The notes under the pieces: generated by a model
The model's input: only the letters and a program-made list of their open reading frames with translations
Databases searched by the model: none
Told to the model about the DNA's origin: nothing
Position numbers and translations under genes: made by a program
Source: Abiotrophia sp965245735
Lineage (GTDB): Bacteria; Bacillota; Bacilli; Lactobacillales; Aerococcaceae
Reading direction: 5' to 3'
Length of the DNA stretch: 64,000 bases
Assembly (NCBI GenBank): GCA_965245735.1
Contig: CBDFAX010000001.1
Span: 1 to 64,000 of the forward strand
In this document: positions 7,889 through 16,674 of the stretch, in pieces
Position numbering within the stretch: the stretch's first letter is position 1
How the letters are laid out: every line of letters begins with the position of its first letter

Positions 7889-9268
7889 GTGACCGATACA
7901 CAAAAGGACTATCTCAGTGTCAAGGCCCTGACCCGCTATCTCAAGCGCAAGTTCGACGTGGACCCTTACCTGCAGAAAGTCTATGTAGTAGGAGAGGTTT
8001 CTAACTTCCGCTTGCGGACAGGCCATCAGTACTTCAGCCTCAAGGAAGACAATGTTAAAATCAACGTCACCATGTTTAAACAGGCCTTTAGTAAGCTGCC
8101 TTTCAAGTTAGAAGAAGGCATGAAGGTCTTAGCAGTGGGTCGGGTTTCCATCTATGAACCCAGTGGCTCCTACCAATTAACCCTTGAGTCGCTTCAGCCG
8201 GACGGCGTGGGCTCCCTCTATCTGGCCCTAGAACAACTTAAGGCCAAGCTTAAGCAAGCGGGTCTCTTGGATTTGCCTAAGAAGCAACCGCGCCGTTTTC
8301 CACGGCGGATTGCAGTCATTACCAGTCCAAGTGGGGCCGTCATTCGCGATATTGTGACCACTCTCAAACGACGCTATCCTATTGCCCAAGTGGTAGTTTT
8401 CCCTACTCGCGTTCAGGGTAAGGAAGCCAGCGGCGAAATTGTCGCAGCCTTTGAACGGCTCAAGGCCAAGCAAGCGGCTTTTGATACCGTGATTTTAGCG
8501 CGTGGGGGCGGGGCCATTGAAGACCTCTGGCCCTTCAACGAGGAAATTGTGGCTCAGGCCATTCTAGCCTGCCCCTTGCCGGTCATCACAGCTATCGGCC
8601 ACGAGACAGATACCACCATTGCTGACCTAGTGGGGGACCTACGTGCTCCGACACCAACCGCAGCAGCTGAAATGGCAGCTGAGGAATTAAGTCAAGTCTA
8701 TCTCAAGTTGGAAGAAAGTCGAACCCGTTTGGCTCAAGCCATGCTAAGCCGGATTCAACATAAGCAAACCCAACTCCGTCGTTATCAGGAAGTCTATATT
8801 TTCCGGGAACCCGAGCGGCTTTACCAAGCCTATATGCAGCAAGTGGACCTCATCAAGGAGCGTTTGTTACGTGCTCAGTCGTCTTATCTGCAGGGGCAGG
8901 CTCAAGGCCTGGCTCTCCTATCCACTCGTCTTAAAGCCCAGGGGCCAAGCGGTCGTTTACATCTGGAAGGGGAGCGGCTAGCCCGCCTACGTCATCAGTT
9001 GCAACGGGCTATGGCTCAGACTAGTCAACATTATCAAGGAGAGTTGGCTCGTTATAGCCAGCTCCTAGAGGCCTATAGCCCCCTCAAGATTCTGGCGCGG
9101 GGTTATGCCATTATCGAAGATAAGCAAGAAGCGGTGAAGTCAGTCCAGCAACTTCAAGTTGGTCAGGTCATCGATTTAACTTTACAAGATGGCCAAGCCA
9201 CCGCTCAAGTTCAAACCATTAGCGCTCAGAAAGGAAAAAAACATGGCAACAAAAAAGAAAAAGCCTGA
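7889..9268 (+). CDS. xseA: Exodeoxyribonuclease VII large subunit
   Basis: Large subunit of the ExoVII single-strand nuclease, which trims DNA ends in repair. The 459 residues comprise an N-terminal OB-fold (about 10-105), the catalytic region (PRRFPRRIAVITSPSGAVIRD; ARGGGAIEDLWPFNEE; ITAIGHETDTTIAD) and a long Gln/Leu/Arg-rich coiled coil (about 260-400) that binds XseB. The start is GTG 7889 with GGAGG 8 bases before it. It sits 3 bases after folD and overlaps xseB by 26 bases. Confidence 0.96.
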   Translation: MTDTQKDYLSVKALTRYLKRKFDVDPYLQKVYVVGEVSNFRLRTGHQYFSLKEDNVKINVTMFKQAFSKLPFKLEEGMKVLAVGRVSIYEPSGSYQLTLESLQPDGVGSLYLALEQLKAKLKQAGLLDLPKKQPRRFPRRIAVITSPSGAVIRDIVTTLKRRYPIAQVVVFPTRVQGKEASGEIVAAFERLKAKQAAFDTVILARGGGAIEDLWPFNEEIVAQAILACPLPVITAIGHETDTTIADLVGDLRAPTPTAAAEMAAEELSQVYLKLEESRTRLAQAMLSRIQHKQTQLRRYQEVYIFREPERLYQAYMQQVDLIKERLLRAQSSYLQGQAQGLALLSTRLKAQGPSGRLHLEGERLARLRHQLQRAMAQTSQHYQGELARYSQLLEAYSPLKILARGYAIIEDKQEAVKSVQQLQVGQVIDLTLQDGQATAQVQTISAQKGKKHGNKKEKA

Positions 9269-9476
9269 GAGTTTTGAAGCAGCTCTAGCTGAATTAGACA
9301 CCATTGTACAACAACTTGAACGAGGCGAATTGCCTCTAACTCAAGCTCTGGATGCCTTTAAGCAGGGGGTAGAATTAACCCAATACTGCCAAAAGACCCT
9401 CCATGATGCTCAAGAAACAGTCGCCAACATGATGGCAGAAGAGGGCGATTTTGTCCTAGATGAGGATGTCCAATGA
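9243..9476 (+). CDS. xseB: Exodeoxyribonuclease VII small subunit
   Basis: A 77-residue helical partner of XseA, with the family features SFEAALAELDTIVQQLERGE and LTQALDAFKQGVELTQ. The frame is open from 9189, but ATG 9243 with GAAAGGA just upstream gives the correct length and the MATKKKK start. The start lies inside the end of xseA and the end overlaps ispA by 4 bases (ATGA). This is tight translational coupling, expected for a complex of fixed stoichiometry. Confidence 0.95.
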   Translation: MATKKKKPESFEAALAELDTIVQQLERGELPLTQALDAFKQGVELTQYCQKTLHDAQETVANMMAEEGDFVLDEDVQ

Positions 9477-10366
9477 ACTTCTTAGAACTCGATACCCTGC
9501 GTCAGCTCTTCGAGCGGAGCTTGGACCAACAAACGCGTTATCACTTAACACCTCCTCGTCTTATTGAAGCCATGCGCTACTCCCTCAAAAATGGAGGCAA
9601 GCGCCTGCGTCCAGTCATGCTCTTGGCAGTTTTGGCGATTCAATCAGAAGACCTAGTCAAATGTGGCCTTAAGACAGCCATTGCCCTGGAGTATATTCAC
9701 ACCTATTCCCTGATTCACGACGATTTACCGGCCATGGATAACGATGACCTACGTCGAGGGCAAGCCACCAACCATAAGCGCTTTGGCGAGGGTCTGGCTA
9801 TTTTGGCTGGGGATGCCCTCTTAACAGATGCCTTCCAAGTTCTGGTTTCAGATGACCTCTTGGATGACCGGATTAAGGTAGCCTTGATTGACCAACTCAG
9901 TCAAGCGGCTGGTTCTTGGGGTATGGTAGCGGGCCAAGTAGGGGATATTGAAGCTGAACAGACACCTGTTGACTACCAAGGCTTGAAGCAGATTCATGAC
10001 CAGAAGACGGGTGCCTTATTCCGTTTTGCTTTAGAGGCTGGTGCTATTATTGGTGGGGCGGATGCGAGAACTTGCCAAGCCCTGCGTCAGTTTGGTCGTC
10101 ATTTTGGTTTAGCCTATCAGATTCACAATGACCTAATGGATGTATTAGGCAGTCAAGAAGTGACAGGCAAGGTCACTCAGGCGGATCAAGCTCTAACCAA
10201 ATCTACCTACCCAAGTCTTTTGGGTCTCCAAGGAGCCAAGGATGCCTTGGCTGCAGAAGTTAGCGCAGCTAGCCAAGTTTTAGAGGATTTAGCTAAAGAG
10301 AGCGGCCGCCCTTATCAGATTCTGGGGGGAATCTTGGATTATTTGGCACTACCCTCTGCTAAGTAA
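9473..10366 (+). CDS. ispA: Farnesyl diphosphate synthase (polyprenyl synthetase)
   Basis: Condenses DMAPP/IPP to farnesyl diphosphate, precursor of undecaprenyl phosphate and other isoprenoids. The 297 residues contain the first Asp-rich motif HDDLPAMDNDDLRRG (DDxxxxD, with the Asn/Asp insertion typical of bacterial FPPS) and the second motif at HNDLMDVLG. KNGGKRLRP binds the diphosphate. The second motif reads NDLMD where many enzymes have DDxxD; this is common among bacterial FPPS. It overlaps xseB. The dxs gene that follows ispA in Bacillus is absent, consistent with a mevalonate-pathway organism (inference). Confidence 0.93.
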   Translation: MNFLELDTLRQLFERSLDQQTRYHLTPPRLIEAMRYSLKNGGKRLRPVMLLAVLAIQSEDLVKCGLKTAIALEYIHTYSLIHDDLPAMDNDDLRRGQATNHKRFGEGLAILAGDALLTDAFQVLVSDDLLDDRIKVALIDQLSQAAGSWGMVAGQVGDIEAEQTPVDYQGLKQIHDQKTGALFRFALEAGAIIGGADARTCQALRQFGRHFGLAYQIHNDLMDVLGSQEVTGKVTQADQALTKSTYPSLLGLQGAKDALAAEVSAASQVLEDLAKESGRPYQILGGILDYLALPSAK

Positions 10367-10377
10367 AAGGAGCAGCT

Positions 10378-11193
10378 ATGAAAAAGGAACGCATTGATAA
10401 ACTGGTAGTTCAGAGTGGCCTGACCGAATCACGCGAACAAGCACGTCGCTTGATTATGGCAGGGCAAATCTATGACAGCCAGAACCAACGTTATGACAAG
10501 CCCGGTGAAAAAGTGGATGCCTCCAAAGTATTCCACATTAAGGGCAAGACGCTACCTTATGTCAGTCGTGGCGGCCTTAAGTTAGAAAAAGCCATTAAGG
10601 TCTTTGACATTGATATGACTGACCAGATTCTCCTAGATATTGGGGCCTCGACAGGGGGCTTCACGGATGCGGCACTCCAATTTGGTGCAGCCAAGTCCTA
10701 TGCCTTAGATGTCGGCTACAACCAACTAGCCTATTCCCTACGCCAAGATCCACGAGTCATTGTCATGGAGCGGGAGAACTTCCGCTATGCCCAACCTGAC
10801 CAATTCCAAGAAGGACAACCAAGCGTGGCTTCTATCGACGTCTCCTTTATCTCCCTACGTTTAATTTTGCCACCTTTGGTGCCCATTCTAGCGCCAGGAG
10901 GCACCGTCCTTATGCTGATTAAGCCACAATTTGAGGCTGGTAAGGAACGCGTGGGTAAGAAGGGAATCGTGAAGGATCCGGCAGTTCACTTAGATGTCCT
11001 CAAGGAAATCCTGTCCTATGCCTGTGGCTTAGGCTATCGTCTACGTGATTTGACCTTCTCGCCTATTACCGGTGGCGAAGGCAATATCGAATTTTTGGCC
11101 TATCTGACTAACGACCAAGACCTAGCTAATGACTCTTGGCAGCAGGTGGATTTAGCCGGTGTGGTGGAAGCTGCACATACAACTTTTGAATAA
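10378..11193 (+). CDS. tlyA: TlyA family rRNA (cytidine-2'-O)-methyltransferase / putative hemolysin
   Basis: 271 residues: an N-terminal S4 RNA-binding domain (about 4-65, ERIDKLVVQSGLTESREQAR) and an FtsJ/RrmJ-type SAM methyltransferase (LLDIGASTGGFTDAALQFGA as motif I; SIDVSFISLRLILP). In mycobacteria TlyA methylates 16S and 23S rRNA; the hemolysin name is historical. The start has AAAAGGAG 7 bases upstream. In many Firmicutes argR/ahrC lies between this gene and recN; here recN follows directly. Confidence 0.92.
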   Translation: MKKERIDKLVVQSGLTESREQARRLIMAGQIYDSQNQRYDKPGEKVDASKVFHIKGKTLPYVSRGGLKLEKAIKVFDIDMTDQILLDIGASTGGFTDAALQFGAAKSYALDVGYNQLAYSLRQDPRVIVMERENFRYAQPDQFQEGQPSVASIDVSFISLRLILPPLVPILAPGGTVLMLIKPQFEAGKERVGKKGIVKDPAVHLDVLKEILSYACGLGYRLRDLTFSPITGGEGNIEFLAYLTNDQDLANDSWQQVDLAGVVEAAHTTFE

Positions 11194-11223
11194 AAGAGAT
11201 TAGACAAGAAAGGAGGCCCGAAT

Positions 11224-12966
11224 ATGTTACGGAGTCTCAACATTGAAAATTTTGCCATTATCGACCATGTGACCCTGGATTTAGAGATGGGGATGACCGT
11301 TCTAGCAGGGGAGACTGGGGCTGGGAAATCGATTATTATTGATGCCCTCAGCTTGCTTATGGGCAGCCGTGGGACCAACGATTTAATCCGGCAAGGTGCC
11401 GATAAGCTGGTAGTGGAGGGTCTCTTTTCTATGTCGCCAGCTCCTGAACCCCTGTTAGCACAATTAGCAGCTTTTGGCTTGGAGCTTGAGGACCAAGAAG
11501 ACCTGATTATACGGCGTGAGCTTAACCGCCAAGGCAAGAATACCGTTCGGGTTAATGGTCAGTTGGCCAATGTTTCTTTGCTTAAGCAAATTGGCTATTA
11601 CCTAGTCGATATTCATGGCCAAAATGAGCATCAGGCCTTGCTTAATAAGCAATTCCACCTCAGCCAGTTGGACCAATTTGCAGGTGAGCGCCTAAATCAG
11701 CTAAAACAAACTTATCAAGCTGCCTTCGAGCGCTATGATCAGCTACGTAAGGACTGGCTAGCCAGTCAGCAGGAGGGGAGTGACAAGCGCCAACGCTTGA
11801 GCTTCTTAGAATTTCAGTTGCAAGAATTAGAAGCCGCTAACTTAGTCGCTGGGGAAATGGCCCAGTTAGAACAGGAAAGTCGGCGTCTACAAAACAGTCA
11901 GAAGATTGGCCAAGCATTGGCGACGGTTAATCATTTGCTATCGGAAGCTGACACCAGCGCCTTGACGCAACTGAGCCAAGCCCAAGCAGCCTTAGAGGAA
12001 GTAGCCAGCTACGATTCTAGCTATCCGGCCTTGGCGGCCCAACTGCAAGATCTCTACTACCAACTAGAAGAAGTGGCCCACCAACTAGCGGTCAGCAACC
12101 AGGAGGTAGACAATGATCAAGCCATTGATGAATTGGAAGCGCGTCTCAGCCAATTAGGCCAACTGACCCGAAAATATGGTATGGATGAAGCTCAGCTATT
12201 GGCCTATTATGATGCCATTAGCGAAGAAATTTACCAGCTCACACACCAGGAACAGTATACAGAGCGTCTAGTTAAGGACTTAACGGTCGCTTACCATGAC
12301 TGTCTGGCGGCTGGTCAGGCCCTAGACCAAGGCCGACGCCGGGAAGCTCAGGACCTAGTAGCAGCGATTGAAGCAGGACTGGCCGATTTGTATATGGCCA
12401 ATGCGCGATTCCAAGTTGACTTTACGAACTTGGATAGTGACTCTAGCCTAGCTAGTCTACTGCCAGATGCACAGCGCTTAAGTGCCGAAGGTTTAAGTCA
12501 GGTAGAATTTTATGCGACCACCAACCTTGGTGAAGCCATGAAGCCTCTGGTTAAGATTGCTTCAGGTGGTGAGTTATCGCGCTTTATGTTGGCCCTCAAA
12601 CGGGTCTTCAGCCAAGGAATGACGGATATGACCTTGGTCTTTGACGAGATTGATACAGGGGTGTCAGGCCGGGTAGCCCAGGCCATTGCGGAGAAGATGC
12701 AAGGCATTGCCCAGCATCACCAACTGCTTTGTATTACCCATTTAGCTCAAGTAGCTGCAAGTGCCGACCAACATCTTTACATTGAGAAAGTTGTTGAGAA
12801 TGAGCGTACGCGCACCCGCGTGCAGGCATTGAATGAAGAAGGCCGTATTGAAGCTATCGCTAGCATGATGTCTGGTAAGGTCTTAACGCCAGCTTCCCTG
12901 CAAATGGCCCAAGATTTACGTCGTCAGTTGCAGGCCCATCATGCCAAACTAGGCGAGGAGGACTAA
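11224..12966 (+). CDS. recN: DNA repair protein RecN
   Basis: SMC-like ATPase recruited to double-strand breaks. The 580 residues carry an N-terminal Walker A (GETGAGKSIIIDAL), two coiled-coil arms (about 155-225 and 260-400), an ABC signature (IASGGELSRFMLALK) and Walker B (LVFDEIDTGVSG). The ends form one nucleotide-binding head. AAAGGAGG lies 9 bases before ATG. It follows tlyA after 30 bases, the widest gap in this operon. Confidence 0.96.
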   Translation: MLRSLNIENFAIIDHVTLDLEMGMTVLAGETGAGKSIIIDALSLLMGSRGTNDLIRQGADKLVVEGLFSMSPAPEPLLAQLAAFGLELEDQEDLIIRRELNRQGKNTVRVNGQLANVSLLKQIGYYLVDIHGQNEHQALLNKQFHLSQLDQFAGERLNQLKQTYQAAFERYDQLRKDWLASQQEGSDKRQRLSFLEFQLQELEAANLVAGEMAQLEQESRRLQNSQKIGQALATVNHLLSEADTSALTQLSQAQAALEEVASYDSSYPALAAQLQDLYYQLEEVAHQLAVSNQEVDNDQAIDELEARLSQLGQLTRKYGMDEAQLLAYYDAISEEIYQLTHQEQYTERLVKDLTVAYHDCLAAGQALDQGRRREAQDLVAAIEAGLADLYMANARFQVDFTNLDSDSSLASLLPDAQRLSAEGLSQVEFYATTNLGEAMKPLVKIASGGELSRFMLALKRVFSQGMTDMTLVFDEIDTGVSGRVAQAIAEKMQGIAQHHQLLCITHLAQVAASADQHLYIEKVVENERTRTRVQALNEEGRIEAIASMMSGKVLTPASLQMAQDLRRQLQAHHAKLGEED

Positions 12967-12969
12967 GCC

Positions 12970-13722
12970 ATGTTGAAGATTTACGCCCATCGTGGCAATC
13001 AAGATCAGGCTGTCGAAAACAGTTTGACGGCCTTCCGAGATGCCGTGACAGCGGGTGCAGATGGTATTGAATGCGACCTGCACTTAACGGCAGATGGTGC
13101 CCTAGTTGTAATCCATGATGAGCAATTAGACCGAACCACGGATAGCCAAGGTGAGATTAGCGATTTAAGCCTGGCCCAGATTCAAGCCGCACGTCTGCGC
13201 TTTCCCGATGGTCGTCTGACCCAAGATAGAGTACCTAGTCTGCCAGAATTATTGAATTTATTGCGAGATTTAGATTTTAAGGGGACGTTGAATCTAGAAC
13301 TTAAAACTGACCAAAAGGACTATCCTGGCATCGAAGCTGCTGTTTTAGCCACAGTGGAGGAGCTGGCAGCAGATTTTGACATTGTCTATTCTAGTTTTAA
13401 TTGGTACACGCTCCAACGCCTTAAGGCGCTAGCCCCGGGGGCTAAGATTGCAGCCTTAGTAGAAGAAGCCCTTTTGTCTTATTTGTCACATTTACCAGCT
13501 TTAGAGCCGACGGCCATTCATTTGGATCGACAACTTTACCAAGATGAGGATTTGCGAGCTCAGTTCAAGCAGTGGCCTATCCGTCTCTGGACAGTCAATG
13601 ATCCGGCTGATTGGACGCATTATGCAAGTTTGGCCCAAGATGGCCACTTAGAAGCCATTATGACCGACACGCCAGCTGCTGCACTTGCAGTACGAGACCA
13701 AGGGGAGGCTTGCCATGACTAG
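12970..13722 (+). CDS. ugpQ: Glycerophosphodiester phosphodiesterase family protein
   Basis: Hydrolyses glycerophosphodiesters to glycerol-3-phosphate and an alcohol. The 250 residues have the GDPD signature: AHRGNQDQAVENSLTAF, then GIECDLHLTADGALVVIHDE, giving the metal-binding Glu/Asp and catalytic His. There is no signal peptide, so it is cytosolic. The start is 3 bases after recN with GAGGAGG upstream, and the end overlaps miaA by 8 bases. A GDPD gene inside this DNA/RNA-modification operon is probably passenger co-transcription. Confidence 0.9.
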   Translation: MLKIYAHRGNQDQAVENSLTAFRDAVTAGADGIECDLHLTADGALVVIHDEQLDRTTDSQGEISDLSLAQIQAARLRFPDGRLTQDRVPSLPELLNLLRDLDFKGTLNLELKTDQKDYPGIEAAVLATVEELAADFDIVYSSFNWYTLQRLKALAPGAKIAALVEEALLSYLSHLPALEPTAIHLDRQLYQDEDLRAQFKQWPIRLWTVNDPADWTHYASLAQDGHLEAIMTDTPAAALAVRDQGEACHD

Positions 13723-14686
13723 ATTAGCGGCTCCCTTAATCGTCATTGGAGGGCCCACCGCGGTGGGCAAAACCCAACTCAGTATTGACCTAGCCAAGCG
13801 CTTTGGGGGCGAGATTATTAATGGCGATCGTCTGCAATTTTATCGCGGCTTGGATATTGGGACGGGTAAGGTGACGCTAGAAGAGATGCAGGGTGTGCCC
13901 CATCATGCCTTGGACTTTCTGGATGTTGACCAGGATTATGATGCCAGCCAGTTTCAGGCTTTAGCCCAGCACTTGATTAGGGATTGTCACGCGCGAGGTG
14001 TTCTGCCAATTTTGGTTGGTGGCTCAGGTCTTTATCTAGAAGGTTTACTTTATGATTTAGAGTTCGGTGGAAAGGCTAGCCATGACCCGCTCATCCGCCA
14101 AGCCCTCGAACAACGTTTAGAGGCGGAAGGGGTAGAGGTCCTCTATGCCAAATTGTCAGCACAAGACCCAGTCGCAGCGTCTAAGATTCCAATTCAAAAT
14201 CATCGTCGTCTCTTGCGAGCCCTAGAAGTTATGCAGGTGACGGGGCAAAAATTCTCCGACCAGAGTCAGCATGAGAACGCCCAAGCGCGTTATGAGACCT
14301 GTATTCTAGCCTTAGACCGGCCCCGTGACCAACTCTACGAGCGAATTAACGCTCGAGTCCAAGCCATGGTAGCGCAGGGACTGGAAGCAGAAGTTCGTCA
14401 TCTCTACCAACTAGCGCGGGGCCAGTTGTTGCCAAGCGTACAAGGTATTGGTTACAAGGAATGGTGGCCATATTTGGCAGGGGACATGACCGACCGTGAG
14501 GCAGTTATAGCCGCTATTCAGCAAAATTCTAGGCGCTATGCCAAGCGTCAACTAACCTGGTTCCGCAATCGTATCCAGGGCACCCACTGGCTAGATGCCA
14601 GTGATTATGAGATGGCTTTGGCCCAGGCAACTAGCCTCGTACAAGACTTATTAGATAGCCAAGCAAAGAAAGGAGGGACCCTATGA
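13715..14686 (+). CDS. miaA: tRNA dimethylallyltransferase
   Basis: Transfers a dimethylallyl group from DMAPP to A37 of tRNAs reading UNN codons. The 323 residues show the P-loop GGPTAVGKTQLSIDLA, the INGDRLQFYRGLDIGTGK stretch and the PILVGGSGLYLEGLLY segment. The frame is open from 13685, but ATG 13715 with AGGGGAGG upstream is the plausible start and gives MTRLAAPLIVIGGPT. Position 38 of the family motif reads DRLQFYRG where DSMQ(V/I)YRG is common; the catalytic Asp is kept. It overlaps ugpQ and hflX (ATGA). Confidence 0.95.
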   Translation: MTRLAAPLIVIGGPTAVGKTQLSIDLAKRFGGEIINGDRLQFYRGLDIGTGKVTLEEMQGVPHHALDFLDVDQDYDASQFQALAQHLIRDCHARGVLPILVGGSGLYLEGLLYDLEFGGKASHDPLIRQALEQRLEAEGVEVLYAKLSAQDPVAASKIPIQNHRRLLRALEVMQVTGQKFSDQSQHENAQARYETCILALDRPRDQLYERINARVQAMVAQGLEAEVRHLYQLARGQLLPSVQGIGYKEWWPYLAGDMTDREAVIAAIQQNSRRYAKRQLTWFRNRIQGTHWLDASDYEMALAQATSLVQDLLDSQAKKGGTL

Positions 14687-15936
14687 TAGACTTACAAGTT
14701 GGCCCTGAACGCGTCCTAGTCATGGCCGTTCAGACGGATCAATATAGTCCGGAACAATTTCAAGTAATCTTAGATGAAATGACCTCGTTAACGGAGACAG
14801 CAGGTGGCCAGGTCATTGAAGTAGTCACCCAGAAGTTGCCTAAGTTAGATGGCCGGACGGCAGTCGGAAGCGGTAAATTAGAAGAGATTGCCGCCCTAGT
14901 GGAAGCCCGTGAGATAGATTTAGTCATTAGTCTTAATGCCCTGACACCTAGCATGAACCGTCAACTGGAAGCCAGTCTCAAGGTTCAGGTCATCGATCGA
15001 GTTCAGCTAATTTTGGATATCTTTGCTATGAGGGCTCGAAGTCGCGAGGGGAAACTCCAGGTGGCTCTAGCCCAGTATAACTATCTCCTGCCACGGCTCT
15101 ACGGCCAAGGTAAGCATCTGTCTCGCCAAGGTGGGGGGATTGGGACCCGCGGGCCTGGTGAAACCAAGTTGGAAAGCGATCGTCGCCATATTCGCAGCGT
15201 TATTCACCACGTTAAGGAAGAGTTGGCTGATATTGCCGCCCATCGTGAGCGAACCCGTTCTCGGCGTGCTCAGGGCGGTCACTGGCAAGTCGGTTTGGTA
15301 GGCTATACTAATGCCGGCAAGTCTACCTTGCTAACCCAGTTGACACAGTCAGAGACCTACGTCCAAGACCAACTTTTTGCAACCTTAGACCCCTTAACTC
15401 GGCGTATGCCCCTTAAGGGTGAGGATCGCTTTACCTTGACGGATACGGTTGGTTTCATTGAAGAGTTGCCAACAGAACTCATTCATGCATTTAAGTCAAC
15501 CCTGGAAGAAATCGGAGGCATGGACTTGTTACTACATGTCGTCGATGCTTCGGATCCTGCTCAGACGCTACATGAGCAGACAGTTCTGCGAATCATTAAG
15601 GAGCTAGGATATGGGCACTTGCCAGTCCTAACAGTCTACAATAAGATTGATTGTTTGGCTCCAGGTCAGTCAGTTCAAGCAACGGCCTTTCCAAGTATCG
15701 CCATCTCTGCCTATGAACCTAGTCATATTGATCGTTTGAAGCAGGAAATCTGGAAGCTGTTGATGGCAGATGCTGACTGGGTTGACCAACGCATTCCTGC
15801 CCATGAAGCCTATAAAGTGGCGGGCATGCGTCAAGAACTCCTAGTGACTAAATTCGACTATGATGAAAATACTGGCGACTATCACCTGCAGGGTTATCGT
15901 CGTCGCCAGCAAGACCGAGAGGAGGAGACGCATTGA
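14683..15936 (+). CDS. hflX: Ribosome-associated GTPase HflX
   Basis: GTPase that splits stalled or heat-damaged 70S ribosomes. The 417 residues have an N-terminal nucleotide-binding subdomain, a helical linker with GGGIGTRGPGETKLESDRR, and a G domain (G1 GYTNAGKSTLL, G3 DTVGFI, G4 NKID). It overlaps miaA by 4 bases, the same miaA-hflX coupling seen in many bacteria. It ends by overlapping def by 4 bases. Confidence 0.95.
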   Translation: MIDLQVGPERVLVMAVQTDQYSPEQFQVILDEMTSLTETAGGQVIEVVTQKLPKLDGRTAVGSGKLEEIAALVEAREIDLVISLNALTPSMNRQLEASLKVQVIDRVQLILDIFAMRARSREGKLQVALAQYNYLLPRLYGQGKHLSRQGGGIGTRGPGETKLESDRRHIRSVIHHVKEELADIAAHRERTRSRRAQGGHWQVGLVGYTNAGKSTLLTQLTQSETYVQDQLFATLDPLTRRMPLKGEDRFTLTDTVGFIEELPTELIHAFKSTLEEIGGMDLLLHVVDASDPAQTLHEQTVLRIIKELGYGHLPVLTVYNKIDCLAPGQSVQATAFPSIAISAYEPSHIDRLKQEIWKLLMADADWVDQRIPAHEAYKVAGMRQELLVTKFDYDENTGDYHLQGYRRRQQDREEETH

Positions 15937-16499
15937 TTACAATGCAAGATATTATTGAAGAAGGACATCCTACCCTCCGCCAAGCTGCGGAAGCCGTAGA
16001 ATTTCCTTTGACCGACGAGCTCAAGGCAACTGCCTTAGCTATGCACGAATTTTTGGTTAATAGCCAAAATCCTGAGATTGCCGAGAAATACGGCCTTCGT
16101 GCTGGTGTGGGCTTAGCTGCTCCGCAGATTAACCTACCTAAGCAAATTTTTGCAGTTCATATTATGAGCTATGATGAAGAAGGCAATGAGGCGGAACCGC
16201 TCTTGAGTGAGATTCTCTTCAATCCTAAGATTATCAGCCATTCTGTTCAGGAAGTGGCTTTGCGTGATGGGGAAGGTTGCCTATCTGTTAATCGTGAAGT
16301 GCCGGGTCTGGTGCCACGACCTCGCCGCATACGACTGCGCTACCAAGATATGGAGGGCAAGGAACATGAGCTCCGTCTACGCGACTATGAAGCCATTGTA
16401 GTACAACACGAACTAGACCATCTCAAAGGCATCATGTTCTATGACCATATTAACCAACAACAGCCTTGGTATGAAAAACCAGGTTTAGAACTATTGTAA
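15933..16499 (+). CDS. def: Peptide deformylase
   Basis: Metal-dependent removal of the N-formyl group from nascent proteins. The 188 residues contain all three motifs: GVGLAAPQI (variant of GxGLAAxQ), EGCLSV with the metal Cys, and QHELDHLKG with two metal His and the catalytic Glu. TTG 15933 is chosen because AGGAGG (15920-15925) is 7 bases away, and family members begin MITM. ATG 15942 would be 16 bases away. It is the last gene of the folD operon. Confidence 0.94.
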   Translation: MITMQDIIEEGHPTLRQAAEAVEFPLTDELKATALAMHEFLVNSQNPEIAEKYGLRAGVGLAAPQINLPKQIFAVHIMSYDEEGNEAEPLLSEILFNPKIISHSVQEVALRDGEGCLSVNREVPGLVPRPRRIRLRYQDMEGKEHELRLRDYEAIVVQHELDHLKGIMFYDHINQQQPWYEKPGLELL

Positions 16500-16507
16500 G
16501 ACCGAGT

Positions 16508-16538
16508 GACTGGGTAATAATCTCAGTCCTCTTTTTTT
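16508..16538 (+). terminator. Terminator of the folD-def operon
   Basis: GACTGGG (16508-16514) / CTCAGTC (16522-16528) with one G-T pair, then CTCTTTTTTT. Confidence 0.8.
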
Positions 16539-16591
16539 ATGGGGAGGGGAATCTATTTTTACCTATCTGATTTAGATTGCTTGGCTCTATC

Positions 16592-16620
16592 TTGTCATGG
16601 GAAAGAAATGCGGTTAAAAT
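16592..16620 (+). promoter_or_regulatory. Promoter of the alpha-L-fucosidase gene
   Basis: TTGTCA (16592-16597), a 17-base spacer, TAAAAT (16615-16620). Confidence 0.7.
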
Positions 16621-16674
16621 AAGAAAGAAAGAGTTTGCAAATGCTGGGTGAATTCCGGCTAAAAGGAGATATTT

